Source: Stratiolaelaps scimitus (taxonomy: Eukaryota > Arthropoda > Arachnida > Mesostigmata > Laelapidae). Taken from it: 64,000 nucleotides of DNA. Location: the NCBI GenBank assembly GCA_019614645.1, contig JABWDB010000030.1, positions 806,001 through 870,000 on the forward strand, in the 5' to 3' direction. The notes under the pieces were generated by a model that saw only the letters and a program-made list of their open reading frames with translations, ran no database searches and was not told where the DNA came from. The position numbers and the translations under genes are program-made. The stretch's first letter is position 1. Each line of letters begins with the position of its first letter. Below are positions 10,480-20,756 of this stretch, piece by piece.

Positions 10480-11270
10480 AACTAATGACGAAGCTGCACC
10501 TACTACTGATCCTTCGTACAAATGGCGGTGTAAAGTTTGCTTAGTACCAACAGCGGACCAATCAGCAGATGAGTTAACGAAATCCCTCGACCAATGTGCG
10601 CTAGAACGTGAATCAATATGACTAGTGACTTTTCTATTTCACCGCGTGAGAGAGCTCGAAAAGTAAGTGCGAAGCTGGAAGTCCAAGCACAAGCAACCTG
10701 CAACCTGAAGACAGTGAAATTATCATGTCTCGGTGAAACTGTCCGAGTGCCCGGCCCCACCTACGCCGCGAACAGCTCTAGTGGTGGGCGACAACATCGC
10801 GTGACCGCTTGGCTCAGCGCTGAGGCGAATTCGACCGAAGAAGACGCCGCTCGCAGTCCGCTTCGCGGCTGGATGGACATCGACAGTGTTGTCATCGAAG
10901 CGGAAAAATACATTAATGCCACAAACGGCCCGGTAGCAGTATTTCTCCAAGTCGGCTACCATGAGTGCGTGGGGTTTGAAAGTGATAGATACATCAGTAA
11001 AGTCGAGAACTTCTCGGAGAAGCTGATATCAGCACGCCCAGGATCAGAGGTCCACATTCACTGATTCCCCCCTCTTCGGCCTGGATTGCAAGGTGGCAAA
11101 TGACATTCTGGCGAGGAAGGCGGCCCTGGACGGTGCCACTATGGTAGAGAAGCTCGTCAGGGAGCTGGAAGCAGTATCTCTCCGAACTGGTGCGCCCCTC
11201 GTAGTCGCTGGTGACTACCGCCTCGATCAGCCGAATTCGAGCCGCACCATAGCTCTCTGAGATATCCCAG
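10480..11270 (+). pseudogene. LINE ORF1-like: zinc finger end and possible SGNH-type domain
   Basis: Near 10,520 the frame reads YKWRCKVCLVPTAD, resembling the last C-x2-C of a PHD-type finger. From 10,900 it reads GPVAVFLQVGYHEC followed by GSEVHIH. That order (hydrophobic strand, V-G-x-N/H-E, then V-x-I-H) resembles the SGNH-hydrolase fold found in some LINE ORF1 proteins. The usual catalytic GDS block is not visible, so this is a cautious call. It sits directly upstream of the RT at 11,590-12,655, consistent with ORF1 of the same element. Confidence 0.35.
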
Positions 11271-11589
11271 CTCACTACGGATGCTCGATAGTCAATCCCA
11301 GCTCATCGCCAACATTTTTAGGTTACTCTGGAAGCTCCACGACGTATTCGCTACCAACGTGCCCAAAGAAGGGATCAGTTAACAGGAAGGAGACGTCAAG
11401 CTCTCTGAAGGCGCATGCATTCGAGCCCTATTACAAATGGCCGTGGACCTCACGGTACCAGGAAGGGCCATCGAGGACGGCCACGCGACACGCCCTCCCC
11501 TGCCGGCTCAATGTGAACATGCTCCAAGATTGTGCCCACGATTTTCTCCCAGTGCCGGACGTGATAGACACTGAGGCATATGTGCAGCG

Positions 11590-12660
11590 CCTAGTCGAAG
11601 TACTGCACTCGAGTGTACAACCAGCTTCCCCTTCCAAAGAGCACATCGTTCGACCAGAGCTGCCATCTTGCCCGTGTAGCCCAGATTGTCTTCAGGTCAC
11701 TGCCAGGTCGCACCCAGGTTACCTCCCGCTGGCCTCGGTATTCAGGACAATTTGTAGGCAAACATATACAACGCAACGTAAGAGTTACCACGAGACTTAT
11801 TGCAGACCCAGAGCGTCAGCCCTACAGGTGGCTGGCCTTTTTTTTTTTTTTGGGGGGTTTCGGGAATGCCTGATGCACATGCGTTTTGCGGTTCGAATCA
11901 ACACTAGTGTGGGACTCACAAACCCACTAATACCCTCGTCCCCCCTCCCCCCAGATGGCTCGGCAGGCTTTTCGCATTACTTCGATGTACAGGTGGCTGG
12001 CCTATCGAGGGAGTACCGCGGCCTGCCCTATGAGTTCCTTCGCCCTCACAAACCCTTTCTCAGAAAAGTTCGCTTCGCGGGACACCCCTCGCGAGGTGCC
12101 AATCCTAGCCGGCGTGTGGGACGAAACGACTTCATGGCTACGGGACATCCTCCAGCAGGAGTTCACCGTCGGGGAGTCTTGCGAGGTCTCCGAAGTCTCC
12201 GTAAGATGGAGGAATGCAAATCTGGTAGTTATCCCTACGGGCAAGGGGGTTCCAACTGTACCATCACCTTGGCGGGGCATTGCGAAGAAGAGTGTGTGCT
12301 ATAAGCTGTTCTCCCGTCTGAGCCATCCCGTCTGAGCAGCATGGGTTCCGCAGAGATCACTCTACAGAAATCGCCTGCACGATCCTTTATGGAGGACTTC
12401 AATAGGGTGCCTAGCACAGGGTGACAATTTAAGCCCTCTCCTGCTCTCCATCCCACTGAAGGACCTTCCCGCTCGAATAAGGGGCCCGAGAAACTTACTC
12501 AAAATTATTTTGTACGCGGCCGATTTGGTCAGATATGGCCCAAGCAGGTTCCAGGTGCAGCAAGCCCTAGCTCACCTCCATGTCGCTGTAAACGCTTTGG
12601 GTCTAACAGTTAACCAGAGCAAGACGGAAGCGATGAAGTTCAGGAGAGGCTACCGGTAGG
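11590..12660 (+). pseudogene. LINE reverse transcriptase with YADD changed to YAAD
   Basis: The frames read FVGKHIQRNVR...DPERQPYR, then after an insertion YRGSTAACPMSSFALTNPFS, WRNANLVVIPTGKGVP and KKSVCYKLF. Next come AQGDNLSPLLLSIPLKDLP near 12,415 and KIILYAADLVRYG at 12,504-12,542, then NQSKTEAMKF. These are ordered RT motifs of a non-LTR element. The catalytic YADD reads Tyr-Ala-Ala-Asp (12,513-12,524), which would abolish activity even without the frameshifts. The clade differs from the CR1-like and R1-like copies nearby and I could not settle it. Confidence 0.7.
11839..11987 (-). mobile_element. Retroposon insertion with 16-bp TSD and poly(A) tail
   Basis: TACAGGTGGCTGGCCT is perfectly duplicated at 11,823-11,838 and 11,988-12,003. 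The 149 bp between starts with a long T run on the plus strand, so it is a minus-strand poly(A) retroposon. Its far end (minus strand) begins ATCGAAGTAATGC, similar to the R1-like 3' UTR at 42,384 (ATCGAAGTAATGCC) and 7,317. It splits the host RT between QPYRWLA and YRGSTAAC. A perfect TSD implies a recent event relative to its host. Confidence 0.82.
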
Positions 12661-13305
12661 ATCGTGGCTACCGACATCTTGCGATACGCCAGTGCACCGC
12701 TCGCTTACGTAAATACGGTTCCCATACCTGAGACTACTGTTCTCTTACGACGGCCGCAGCTCTATCGCACACATCTCCGAGAGGTGTAGGAAGGCAGTGA
12801 CCGCCGTACGGGCAATCAAATCTCCACAGCTTCTTCCCTCGGAACCGCCTTGAGACTGTTCGATCTCAAAAATTATAGCCCCCATCGCGTCGTATGAGAC
12901 GCTTGTCATTTGGGAGGACCTAACGGCGCAGAACCTTGAACAGCTTAATTGTGTTAAGGCCTCCTTCCTCCAGAGAGCACTGAGGTTACACATCCCGACA
13001 CTGAATCGCTCTGCTCACGATCTCGAACGTTGAGAGCAAAAATTCGCTGAGATAGATGAACATTTTTTTTGAAACAGGAGCAGTGACAGGTACCGAATGC
13101 AGACAGGCGCACCGTCTCGATCCTCATGTCGTAACCCGCTATGCCGCACACAGCTTTCATCACAAACTTGTGTCGTGCGGGACTTCCTCAAACCAGATAA
13201 CCATTGCAGATGCTCTAGATGCAAAGCCAACTGTGATAGATATTACGCCGTCTCCTGTCCTCTGGTCCCATCCTTAGGTAGCTTGGGGAAAATAGTAATC
13301 AGTTA
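12661..13305 (+). pseudogene. LINE ORF2 C-terminal region with zinc-binding motif
   Basis: This continues the element of 11,590-12,660. Readable blocks are SYDGRSSIAHISERCRKAV near 12,745, LKIIAPIASYETLVIWEDL near 12,870, and LNCVKASFLQRALRLH near 12,945. The end carries NHCRCSRCKANCDRYY (13,199-13,247), a cysteine/histidine cluster like the C-terminal finger of many non-LTR ORF2 proteins. It is broken by several frameshifts. The 3' UTR and tail cannot be placed precisely. Confidence 0.55.
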
Positions 13306-13609
13306 GAGCCTATGTGTTATATATAATATATTCCTTGATTTATGCACCTGTCTTTATGTATCTTTATATGTCATACCGTACATGTAGTCATAATCGTATA
13401 TATATGCACACTCGAACGTTATGATGATCAATTAGGTGGTGTCCGTCCGCCTGACAATGGGGTGCAAAACTTTTGGGTCGCGATAACGGGCGTATTTCTT
13501 CCCCGAACATGGTCATGTATGGTCTCATTTTGTAGCTACCGACGAGGACTATAATTTTTTAGGGATGGGGGGCTTTGAGTGTAGATCAGATGAAGACTGA
13601 CGGGATGTT

Positions 13610-13752
13610 GGACACGAGCCGAAGGCTCCCGGTCGACGATTATCTAACTGCGAAAGCCAGAAGAAAGTCGTGGTGTCGGCGGGGAGCCGAAGGTTCCTGC
13701 CGACACTCATCCAACTGACGTCTCAGAAACCCCCGAATCTCAACTTTTTGTA
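13610..13752. repeat. Diverged tandem duplication with internal GAGCCGAAGG hairpins
   Basis: GAGCCGAAGG occurs at 13,616 and again at 13,684, and the flanking bases align over about 40 bp with roughly 70 percent identity, giving a 68-bp unit in two copies. Each copy can fold: GAGCC-GAA-GGCTC in the first, and GTCGGC ... GCCGAC (13,675-13,704) around the second. No family is recognised. Confidence 0.55.
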
Positions 13753-13846
13753 CGTAACCCCTCTAAGACTAACATATCGCGAGCGGGATTCGAGTTGGAC
13801 GTCGCCTGTCAGGGCAAGGCCAACTCTAGTTTACAATTACTGCTAC

Positions 13847-14200
13847 ATCCTTCTTGTTACGGGCGATGAAAAGTGGATATTTTACAATAACGTAAAGCGC
13901 AAGGCGGGAGTACTACGAGCTTCCTCCGGAAAACGAGACCATCACTGCTGCTCAACTGAACCGTTTGAGGGAAGCAATCGCCCTGAAACGCCCAGAACTG
14001 GCAAACAGGCGAGAAGTGACTTTCCACCATCAGTATGCCAAGCCTCACACATCTTTGCGTACTCGTTAAAAACTGTTAGAGTTTTCCTGGAATGTTTTGC
14101 CACACTCGCCGTACAGCCTCAACCTGGCACCTTTATAATAGATTTTCATCTCATTTTATTCGAAATATTGCACGAACTCTGTGACGGACTCAATATTAAA
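13847..14200 (+). pseudogene. Mariner transposase fragment
   Basis: The translation opens with LLVTGDEKWIFYNNVKRK, the first catalytic Asp block of mariner DD(34)D transposases. In a shifted frame it continues with AAQLNRLREAIALKRPEL and VTFHHQYAKPHTS, then LPHSPYSLNLAPL. The second catalytic Asp, normally in HHDNA, is replaced by Gln, and SPDLAPSD is degraded to SLNLAPL followed by a stop. The N-terminal DNA-binding half is absent. It cannot be active. No inverted terminal repeat was found. Confidence 0.8.
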
Positions 14201-15220
14201 GGTTAAAATTGTTTTTTGTATTTCTCTTCGTGTGCATCTTCTTTAATTCTTCTCTATAACTTGGGCATTTATAAGTCCCGGTCTGGTGCTTTTTAGTATT
14301 ATAGTGTTGACAGTTTGGATTATTTTTGCAGTTTCTTGCTTTGTGTCGTGCTGCTCTGCATTTGAAGGATTTTTGCTATCTCTTCTTTCTATTATTTGCA
14401 TTGTATCGTGCAATAACCGTAATCTAGGCATTGTGAACATGTTTTTGGTGTTCATACCCATTCTATATGACACCATGACCAACATATGTTTACTTTTCTT
14501 GTTTTTCTACATCTTCGGCTTTCGTCAAATCTGAGCAGGTCCATGCATTGCTGTAGTTCTTTCTGTGCACCTGTCGTTGTTCCTCCTTTATTTCTAATAC
14601 AGATGCAATTTCGCTTGGTTGTCTCGTCGGAACTTCGTACTGTTACTGTGTGTAGCCTTTCATATTATTGTTTGACTTCTAGTGTTGAAGTGTTTATTAT
14701 ACTGTTTTTGAATTTTTAAATGTTTCCTGATTCATCCTTTTTAACAATTTTCTTTATTTTATCTCCCTCGATAATGATAATTTTCATAATTTCTATTCCG
14801 CATTCCTCGGGATGTGCTTTTTTTCATCTTGAATGGTATCTGCGGAAAAGATAAATAGTCATTCTCTACTATGGGCGCGTGAGACCTTCGGATTGTCTTC
14901 GTTTAGCCTGCGTTTTGTTTCGCTTCAATGTTCTAGTGGTGTTCTGCTTATAGGGTATGGCCGTGAGCGAGGCATTCCGGAACCTTAAGGAATAGCGATT
15001 TGTCTTATTCTAAGGAGTGATGTATTATCCAATGATGATTTTATTGCTAAACTTAGATTTTTATTGCTTTTTTAAATTTTTTGTTGTTGTCTTTTTCATC
15101 AAATACCTGAGTTATTTCTTATATTGCTTTCTCTATTTCTAGCATTGTGTTCTCGAATTACACGAATTTGTCTATTTATTGTCTTTCTTTTTGCTGTCCT
15201 TGATGCTTTAGATTGTTCCT
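14200..15220. other. T-rich stretch, no gene recognised
   Basis: The plus strand is strongly T-rich and gives hydrophobic open frames that look like composition artefacts. The minus strand is A-rich and gives Lys/Arg-rich frames (for example 14,243-14,485) that could be remains of a LINE linker, but no motif is firm. Confidence 0.4.
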
Positions 15221-15224
15221 CCGA

Positions 15225-16190
15225 ATATAGAGGTCGACTGAACTTGCTATGGCGCATCTTTGTCAGGAGATTTCCGATACAACAGAAAATAAGCAGGTAT
15301 GTTTTGGGGTGTTATTGGATGTAGCGGTGGCCTCCGATTGCTTACGACATAGGATCTTTCTGCAGATTCTCGAATATCTTGGGTGTGCACCGACTACCGC
15401 AGGCTTGTTCAGGTCACACCTCACCAGGAGAAGGTAGGCAGTTAAGGTTGGTTGTGTCGTATCCCGCTTGGAGGAGGTTAACATTGGAACGTCTCAGGGC
15501 TCTGTGCTTGTCCCCTTTATGTTCATTATTTATATGAACTGTGCTCTGCTCAAGATCTGTGAAGGCGATATCCGCAAGACTCTTACATATGTAGATCAAT
15601 AGTATTTCGACTCGACCCCGCCAGGATAACCATTGGGATTCAGAGGGCTCCTGATCACGTTGTAAACGCCACTAAGTCTTTCAAAATGCTTGGGGCATTT
15701 GTGGATGCTAGCAGAACGGAGCTAGTTTTATTTCGCACATCTCAAACAATGGTTGACGTCCAGTTACCCATGCTTGGAAGTTCACAATTTATCTCAACCC
15801 AGACCGTCAAAGGCGTGGGGTTAACCTCCGTGAAATTATGAAATGGCAGACTCACCTAACAGCCTTGGTACCTAAGTGCTATGCAGTTAGTGCAGCACTG
15901 CGGAGACTTATGCAGATGGGTGTCCCACGAGAGGGTCTTATCTTGGCTTATAAGACTTTGCTACCACCGGTGCTTTGTTGCGTACCACCGGTCTGGGGAG
16001 AGGGATATCTTCTAGCATCCCGTCAAGCTCAGGTTATCCAGAACGATTCTCTTAGGGATACGTTCGGCTTAAGTCGTAGAATCTGTGTGGGGGATCTTTA
16101 CAGCTCGTACGAGCTACTCCCGGTTGATAAAATTTACACGATACGCATTGCCCTCCTTGCGTTCAAGATGTCGAAAGTCTGGTTGTAGCG
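15225..16190 (+). pseudogene. LINE reverse transcriptase with partner tail of SINE type B
   Basis: The frames read QVCFGVLLDVAVASDCLRHRI (15,296), TSQGSVLVPFMFIIYMN (15,492) and LTYVDQ-stop (15,582-15,602), where YVDD is expected. After a gap come KWQTHLTALVPKCYAVSAALRRL (15,841) and VLCCVPPVWGEGYL. These are RT palm and thumb motifs of a non-LTR element. The second catalytic Asp is Gln and a stop follows. The same family recurs at 55,400-55,870. The element seems to end at 16,503-16,560, giving the tail it shares with SINE type B. Confidence 0.72.
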
Positions 16191-16502
16191 GAGATCGTCT
16201 TCCTGCTTACCGTTTTTTTCAGTCTCTGTGATCGTCTCAACAATATGTTTGTAAAGCCCTTAGTTGTCTCGGAGTCAAGCAAACACGCTTTAACCTAATG
16301 TGTTGCATCGGTGTGGAGTTCCCTCGTGAACGACGAGTACTTGTGTAGACTAGATAGTTCATCACCGGATTACGAAACATATTAATGAAATGTATATACC
16401 GTAGGTTGTAAAAGCCATGCATACCTGTTCATATGTACAAGTAAATATGTTCTGATGTTCTAAATATTTGTGACACTTTTTTATCATTATTTTATTACGA
16501 TA

Positions 16503-16560
16503 ACTTAAGCATTACTGTAATTGCAGTTTCGTCAAAAAACAACCATTTGTATTGTATTGA
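16503..16560 (+). repeat. LINE 3' tail shared with SINE type B
   Basis: CTTAAGCATTACTGTAATTGCAG and the following A-rich bases end in a TTGTATTGTATTG run. The block CTTAAGC, a short spacer, AATTGCAG and a C-rich pair is also seen at 8,756-8,800 and in the minus-strand SINE at 20,588-20,746. Confidence 0.6.
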
Positions 16561-17090
16561 GTCATGACCTCCTTGCCTGAATCTATTGGAGTTGTGTCTA
16601 TAGGTCTCTCCTTTTTCTCTGGTATTTGGAAAAGGTTTTAGGTAAGAAAAATTTTTTTTCTTTTGCTCTTTGTGCCTTAATGCTGGGTGCGAAGGCCTTT
16701 GAGTACGGGTGATCTCTTATTTGTTCCTTGCTTTTGCGAACCTATTCCTGACATTTATTAAACCTTGCAATGTTTCTAGTTCGTTGTCTCTATATATAGC
16801 CTTGCTTTACTTATTTATTTCCATACTTTAGCTTTTTTCTTATTTTTTTCAAATTCTCTTGTTTTCTCCCTTCCGGTAACTTGCTTGTTATAGAATTTGG
16901 TCATATTTTCCTGCTATTTTTATGTTAGGTCAGGTTTTGTAACAAATTTGTTATGCATGCGTGATTTTACTTTCGAATTCCACATACCGTTTCCCAGCTA
17001 TCCCCGACTGATTAGATATAAACCACCGCCAAGTATTGTGACCGTGTGTGTGTTTTTATGATAATCCGTATTAATCAGGCTAACCAATGG
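16561..17090. other. T-rich stretch, no gene recognised
   Basis: Composition resembles 14,200-15,220. On the minus strand 16,600-16,900 yields Lys-rich frames with no firm motif. Confidence 0.4.
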
Positions 17091-17093
17091 TTG

Positions 17094-17138
17094 CACCGTG
17101 GACGTTAAATGTTGACTGAGGGTCAGCCCGAAAAATTT
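17094..17138 (+). repeat. Shared 3'-tail hairpin repeat (copy 3)
   Basis: CACCGTGGACGTTAAATG, then GACTGAGGGTCAGCCCG and an A run, matching the blocks at 1,535, 3,587 and 54,264. Confidence 0.65.
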
Positions 17139-17487
17139 GCTTTTCAATGATCATACGGAGAGACAAGGTGTCTTTCGAAAAAACACACTCAGTGTAACTT
17201 TTCACCGTTCTTTGAGCTTTGATTTTTAGCCTGGAATAAAATGCGTTTGTATTATATTATTTTCTCCGTTAACGGCGCTGACATTTCATTTTACTATCGC
17301 CCTCGATGACTAAACAGTTTGATTGTAACAACTTGAGTGAATTGCAAATATAATAATATGCACATTACGTCACCTAAAGGCCTAATCGACGTTCACGTCA
17401 GCACACCGTGTATCGGTGTCCTAGAATTAGCCCTCTGTGGCGGTCCGGTTTAACCAAGTCGCAGTAATCATAATGACATGCGAGGAG

Positions 17488-17908
17488 TGTATAAGAGTGT
17501 AATTTTTTAGTGCACATGATGCTTCGTTTTTTGCAAGAGACCTGACTTCAAAGGAATTAAATGTAATTGTACAACGTGAGTGTTTTTGCAATTAATTTCC
17601 TTGATATATAGAGTCATGTGTAAGCGAATCTAGTTGATGTGGCCCAAAGGTGCACGTTACTATCTCAGTAGTGCAGATGAGAGTGGTGGTACATCCGAGA
17701 ATGTACGACGGCATCCCCCTCCCCTTAAGTGAGAGTGAGAGTAGACGACAACGTAGTCGAGAGAGACACCTCAGAGGGACAAGAGTAGTCTGGGGAAGTG
17801 CGTTGTGTGAGTTGCATCTCCAGAAGGAGAAATAAATTAATACGATCGCGTAACTTGTGAGTCTTCCTTTCTCGCTATCATCCCACTCCCCCGAGGCGTT
17901 CCTGACAT
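17488..17908 (+). repeat. Putative 5' LTR of the Gypsy element
   Basis: GTAAGCGAA-CTAGTT and GTGGCCCAAAGGTGCAC (17,622-17,655) recur at 21,950-21,983 beyond the integrase, as expected for LTRs. An AATAAA signal lies near 17,832. The boundaries (starting TGTATAAG, ending CCTGACA) are estimates. The two ends are too diverged outside the 34-bp block to align by eye. Confidence 0.4.
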
Positions 17909-17919
17909 AATTCAGAAGT

Positions 17920-19320
17920 GTGGGTGATCGTGAGAAAGCCCTAAGGCAGAAACACTTGAGCAGTATGGCGGCGAATGATCAGAGTGCAGAGTTTGATAGA
18001 CAAATGCTTGAACTGATGAACAGATGGATGACACGGGCATTGTCGGCCGCGGAAACGCGCAGCGATACGACAGGTTTGTCGGGCATAATCCAGCCGCAGC
18101 AAGCATTTAGACCGGTAACAGATGTATCAGCCACTCTAGAGGAGTTTTCGGGCAAAGGCACGCTAACAGCCGAGGAGTGGATCCGGCGGTTTGAGCTGGC
18201 GAAGGAGATTGGTCAATGGACCGAGGCGCAAATTAAGAGTGTATTGCTGGTAAAAATGGTTGGAGCCGCGCGTCTATGGCATCTTAACCACGGAGCAAAC
18301 GAGGCAACATACAATACGTGGAAGGACAAGTTCATGACGGCATTTACCCGAAAACAGCAAATGAGTGTTCTGCTTGATCAACTACAGTGTTGCGTCCAAG
18401 GCAAGCATGAACCGCTCGACGAGTATGCCTTCCGAAAGGAAGCAATCGCGTTGCAACTTAACATGGGACCGGAAGACATCAAGGATCAGATTCTACGAGG
18501 GCTGCGACCAGAGTACAGATTCCTTGTTCATGAGGTCAGCGGACGCAGTCATGCGAATACATCATCGCTCGTTCAAGATATCGAAAGGACGATGGGTCTC
18601 GAGAGACATTTACGACTACAGAGTGGCAGTGTAGTGTATCGACCAGGCAGAGAAGATGCGGCTAAGACTAACCCTTTTGTTTGCTTTGTGTGCGCTCAAG
18701 TCGGCCACCGCCGATCGCAGTGCCCCCAAGTTGTCGGAAGAAATGTATATGCCGGTTCGCGTGCTCTGGATTCTCAGGGCGTTTTAATGAGACAGCCGAT
18801 ACCCTACACGCGACATGGCGCGAGTCTAAGCCAGGCTGCAGCCGAGCCAGGGCCGATAGAGTCAGCAGCAGCGGCGGCGCCGGGCGCGTCCGGTGACACG
18901 GCGACATCGCGGACGGTGTCAGGTCAGAGAGAGAGAGAGAGCAGGCAGCTAACGTGCTTTCGCTGTCGACAACCGGGGCACACGGCTCGCATGTGCACGC
19001 AGCCACCGAGGGTGAGAAGGGTGGAGAGCGAACGCGACAGTGACAGCGATGCCAACGACCAAGGCCATAACAATACCGGCGAATGTGAGGACATCGAAAC
19101 GAGGAGCAGCAAAACTGTTGTTGTGAACGGAACTGAATGGACCGCGAAGGTTGACACGGAGGCCGAGATTACGGTGGTGTCTAAAAGTGTAGCCGACCAA
19201 GTTGGTCTGACTCTTGAGCCAAGCCCAGTAAACAGAGTGAAGGGAGTTGGTGGAAGTAGTGTACCGTTGGGACAGTGCGTAGTGGCTCTACAGGTGGACG
19301 GGCTAATGCACGAAAAATTG
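17920..19320 (+). pseudogene. gag: Gypsy Gag and start of protease
   Basis: This is one open frame of about 470 codons. Residues 65-210 form the capsid-like region (EEWIRRFELAKEIGQW, then QILRGLRPEYR). Two CCHC zinc knuckles follow, CFVCAQVGHRRSQC near residue 253 and CFRCRQPGHTARMC near residue 346, which bind genomic RNA during assembly. The frame then enters a retropepsin-like domain whose active-site Asp-Thr-Gly reads Asp-Thr-Glu (VDTEAEITVV, 19,150-19,179), probably inactive. It ends where a deletion joins the protease to RT. The start is the first Met after the putative LTR; upstream in-frame starts cannot be excluded. Confidence 0.82.
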
Positions 19321-19892
19321 CGTAGACGGTGATTGACTACCGAAGATTGAATGCACAGACTCTCCGAGGTAATTTCTCGATGCCTTTGATAGACGATATT
19401 CTAGACGCGGTTGGCGGTAAGGAATTGTACAGTACGTTCGACCTCGCCTGGGGGTATTTCCAGATACCGGTGACCACCCGAGCCGCTGAGAAAACGGCGT
19501 TCGTTACGCCAGACGGGCATTTCGAACCGAGTGTCATGATGATGGGACTCGCAGGAGCACCCGCCAAATTCCAAGAGATGATGGTACGATTAACGAGTAG
19601 CATCGGAGACGGTGTCGCGTTTCCATTCCTCGATGATTTGATCACATCGGCTGATAGCTACCGCGATCAGCTGGCCAGTATCGAAAAGGTGCTACAAGCG
19701 CTGCAGGACGCTGGGTTGACAGTGCGGCTAGAAAAGTGCTGCTTCTTTAAGAAGACCGTGGAATTCCTTGGATTCCGGTTATCAAAGGGTGGAGTGCAAC
19801 CCGGAAGAACAAAACTCAGGGCCGTCGCGGAGTACCCAAGACCAACGAATGTGACCGACGTTAGAAGATTCCTCGGCCTTAGAATTATGCCT
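19320..19892 (+). pseudogene. pol: Gypsy reverse transcriptase, N-terminally deleted
   Basis: The frame begins at VIDYRRLNAQT, which is normally in the middle of the RT fingers, so roughly 150 residues between protease and this point are missing. The core is well kept: STFDLAWGYFQIPV, KTAFVTPDGHFE, FPFLDDLITSA (catalytic Asp pair, about 19,620-19,650) and EFLGFRLSKGGV. It stops after DVRRFLGL, where the usual YYRRFI block is missing and the next piece resumes at APLSGLL. Confidence 0.85.
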
Positions 19893-20577
19893 CTATAGCC
19901 GCACCGCTGAGTGGACTCTTACGGAAGTCAGCTGAATTTGTGTGGACCTCGGATCGCTCTCCATGGTGACCCGGTGCTAGTGACGTTTAAATACGGCCGC
20001 GCGATCAAAGTACACATCGACGCCAGTGCCGTTGGTCTGGGCGCGCTGCTGCTACAATAAGACGGTGGCAATTGGCATCTAGTGTACGCAATCAGCCGAA
20101 AGCTGTCGCTGAGCGAAGGTCATTACCACTCGACGCGACTGGAGCAACTGGCGGTAGTCTGGGCCCTACAAAGGCTGAGACACTATCTGCACGGGCAGAC
20201 GTTTACAGTGGTTTCCGACTGCAGAGCAGTAACGGCTCTGAAGTCTAGCCCTCTTACACCGCAAGTCGCTCGAGTTCAATTTCACAGTGAGACACAGGCC
20301 CGGCACGGCCATGGAGCACGTCGACGCGCTTAGTCGAGGCCCGGTAGAAGAAGCAGAGGAACAAGGTGACGATGGCAACAATGGCAGAGAGGTGCAGGTG
20401 CGCTCAGTGTCTGTCGATACGCAGGTGGCGATGGTGCAAGCCTGCGATCCTTGGGTAGCGAAGATAACCGACATACTACGCAAAGAGAGAAAGGACCGGA
20501 CCGCGTTGGAGCAGAGCGTCGCGCAGGGGTTCGTTCTGTTGAAGGGTGTGCTTTATCGAGAAACGACGGACCACAGC
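19893..20577 (+). pseudogene. pol: Gypsy RNase H and connection region
   Basis: Readable blocks are PLSGLLRKSAEFVW, then KVHIDASAVGLGALL (RNase H first Asp, near 20,015), a TAA at 20,058-20,060, then YAISRKLSLSEGHYH, TRLEQLAVVWALQRLRHYL and TVVSDCRAVTAL (further acidic residues). A small deletion near 20,275 shifts the frame, and HRPGTAMEHVDALSR at 20,290-20,335 marks the usual C-terminal end of Gypsy RNase H. RNase H removes the RNA strand during reverse transcription. Confidence 0.8.
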
Positions 20578-20587
20578 GATGGTGGAG

Positions 20588-20746
20588 TAACTATGGTAAA
20601 GGTAAAGGTTTTATTGGTTTATTAAAGGAGCTGCAATTTTACAATGCTTAAGCTCTCTTATATGTCATCACAGCAGGGCTCGAACCTACGGCCTCTGGCT
20701 TCCAATAGCCAGAGACTTAGCCGTCCGAGCCACCGCGCTGACATCT
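20588..20746 (-). mobile_element. SINE type B (tRNA-derived) inside Gypsy, 10-bp TSD
   Basis: GATGGTGGAG is duplicated at 20,578-20,587 and 20,747-20,756. On the minus strand the 159-bp insert starts with a tRNA-like head: A box TGGCTCGGACGG (20,721-20,732) and B box GGTTCGAGCCC (20,676-20,686), with a foldable anticodon-like arm between. It ends with AAAATTGCAGCTCC, TTAATAAAC and a short repeat (GGTAAA on the plus strand). The tail matches LINE tails at 8,756 and 16,503. SINEs carry no protein and depend on a LINE for mobility. Confidence 0.88.
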
Positions 20747-20756
20747 GATGGTGGAG

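Noticed and set aside
11513..12304. 263-codon open frame as a single protein
   Set aside because: The frame crosses the 149-bp retroposon and its poly(T). The conserved RT motifs lie in other frames, so this length is accidental.
20660..20746. Possible true tRNA gene on the minus strand
   Set aside because: A and B boxes are present, but the sequence is flanked by a 10-bp TSD and continues into a SINE tail. It is a SINE head.
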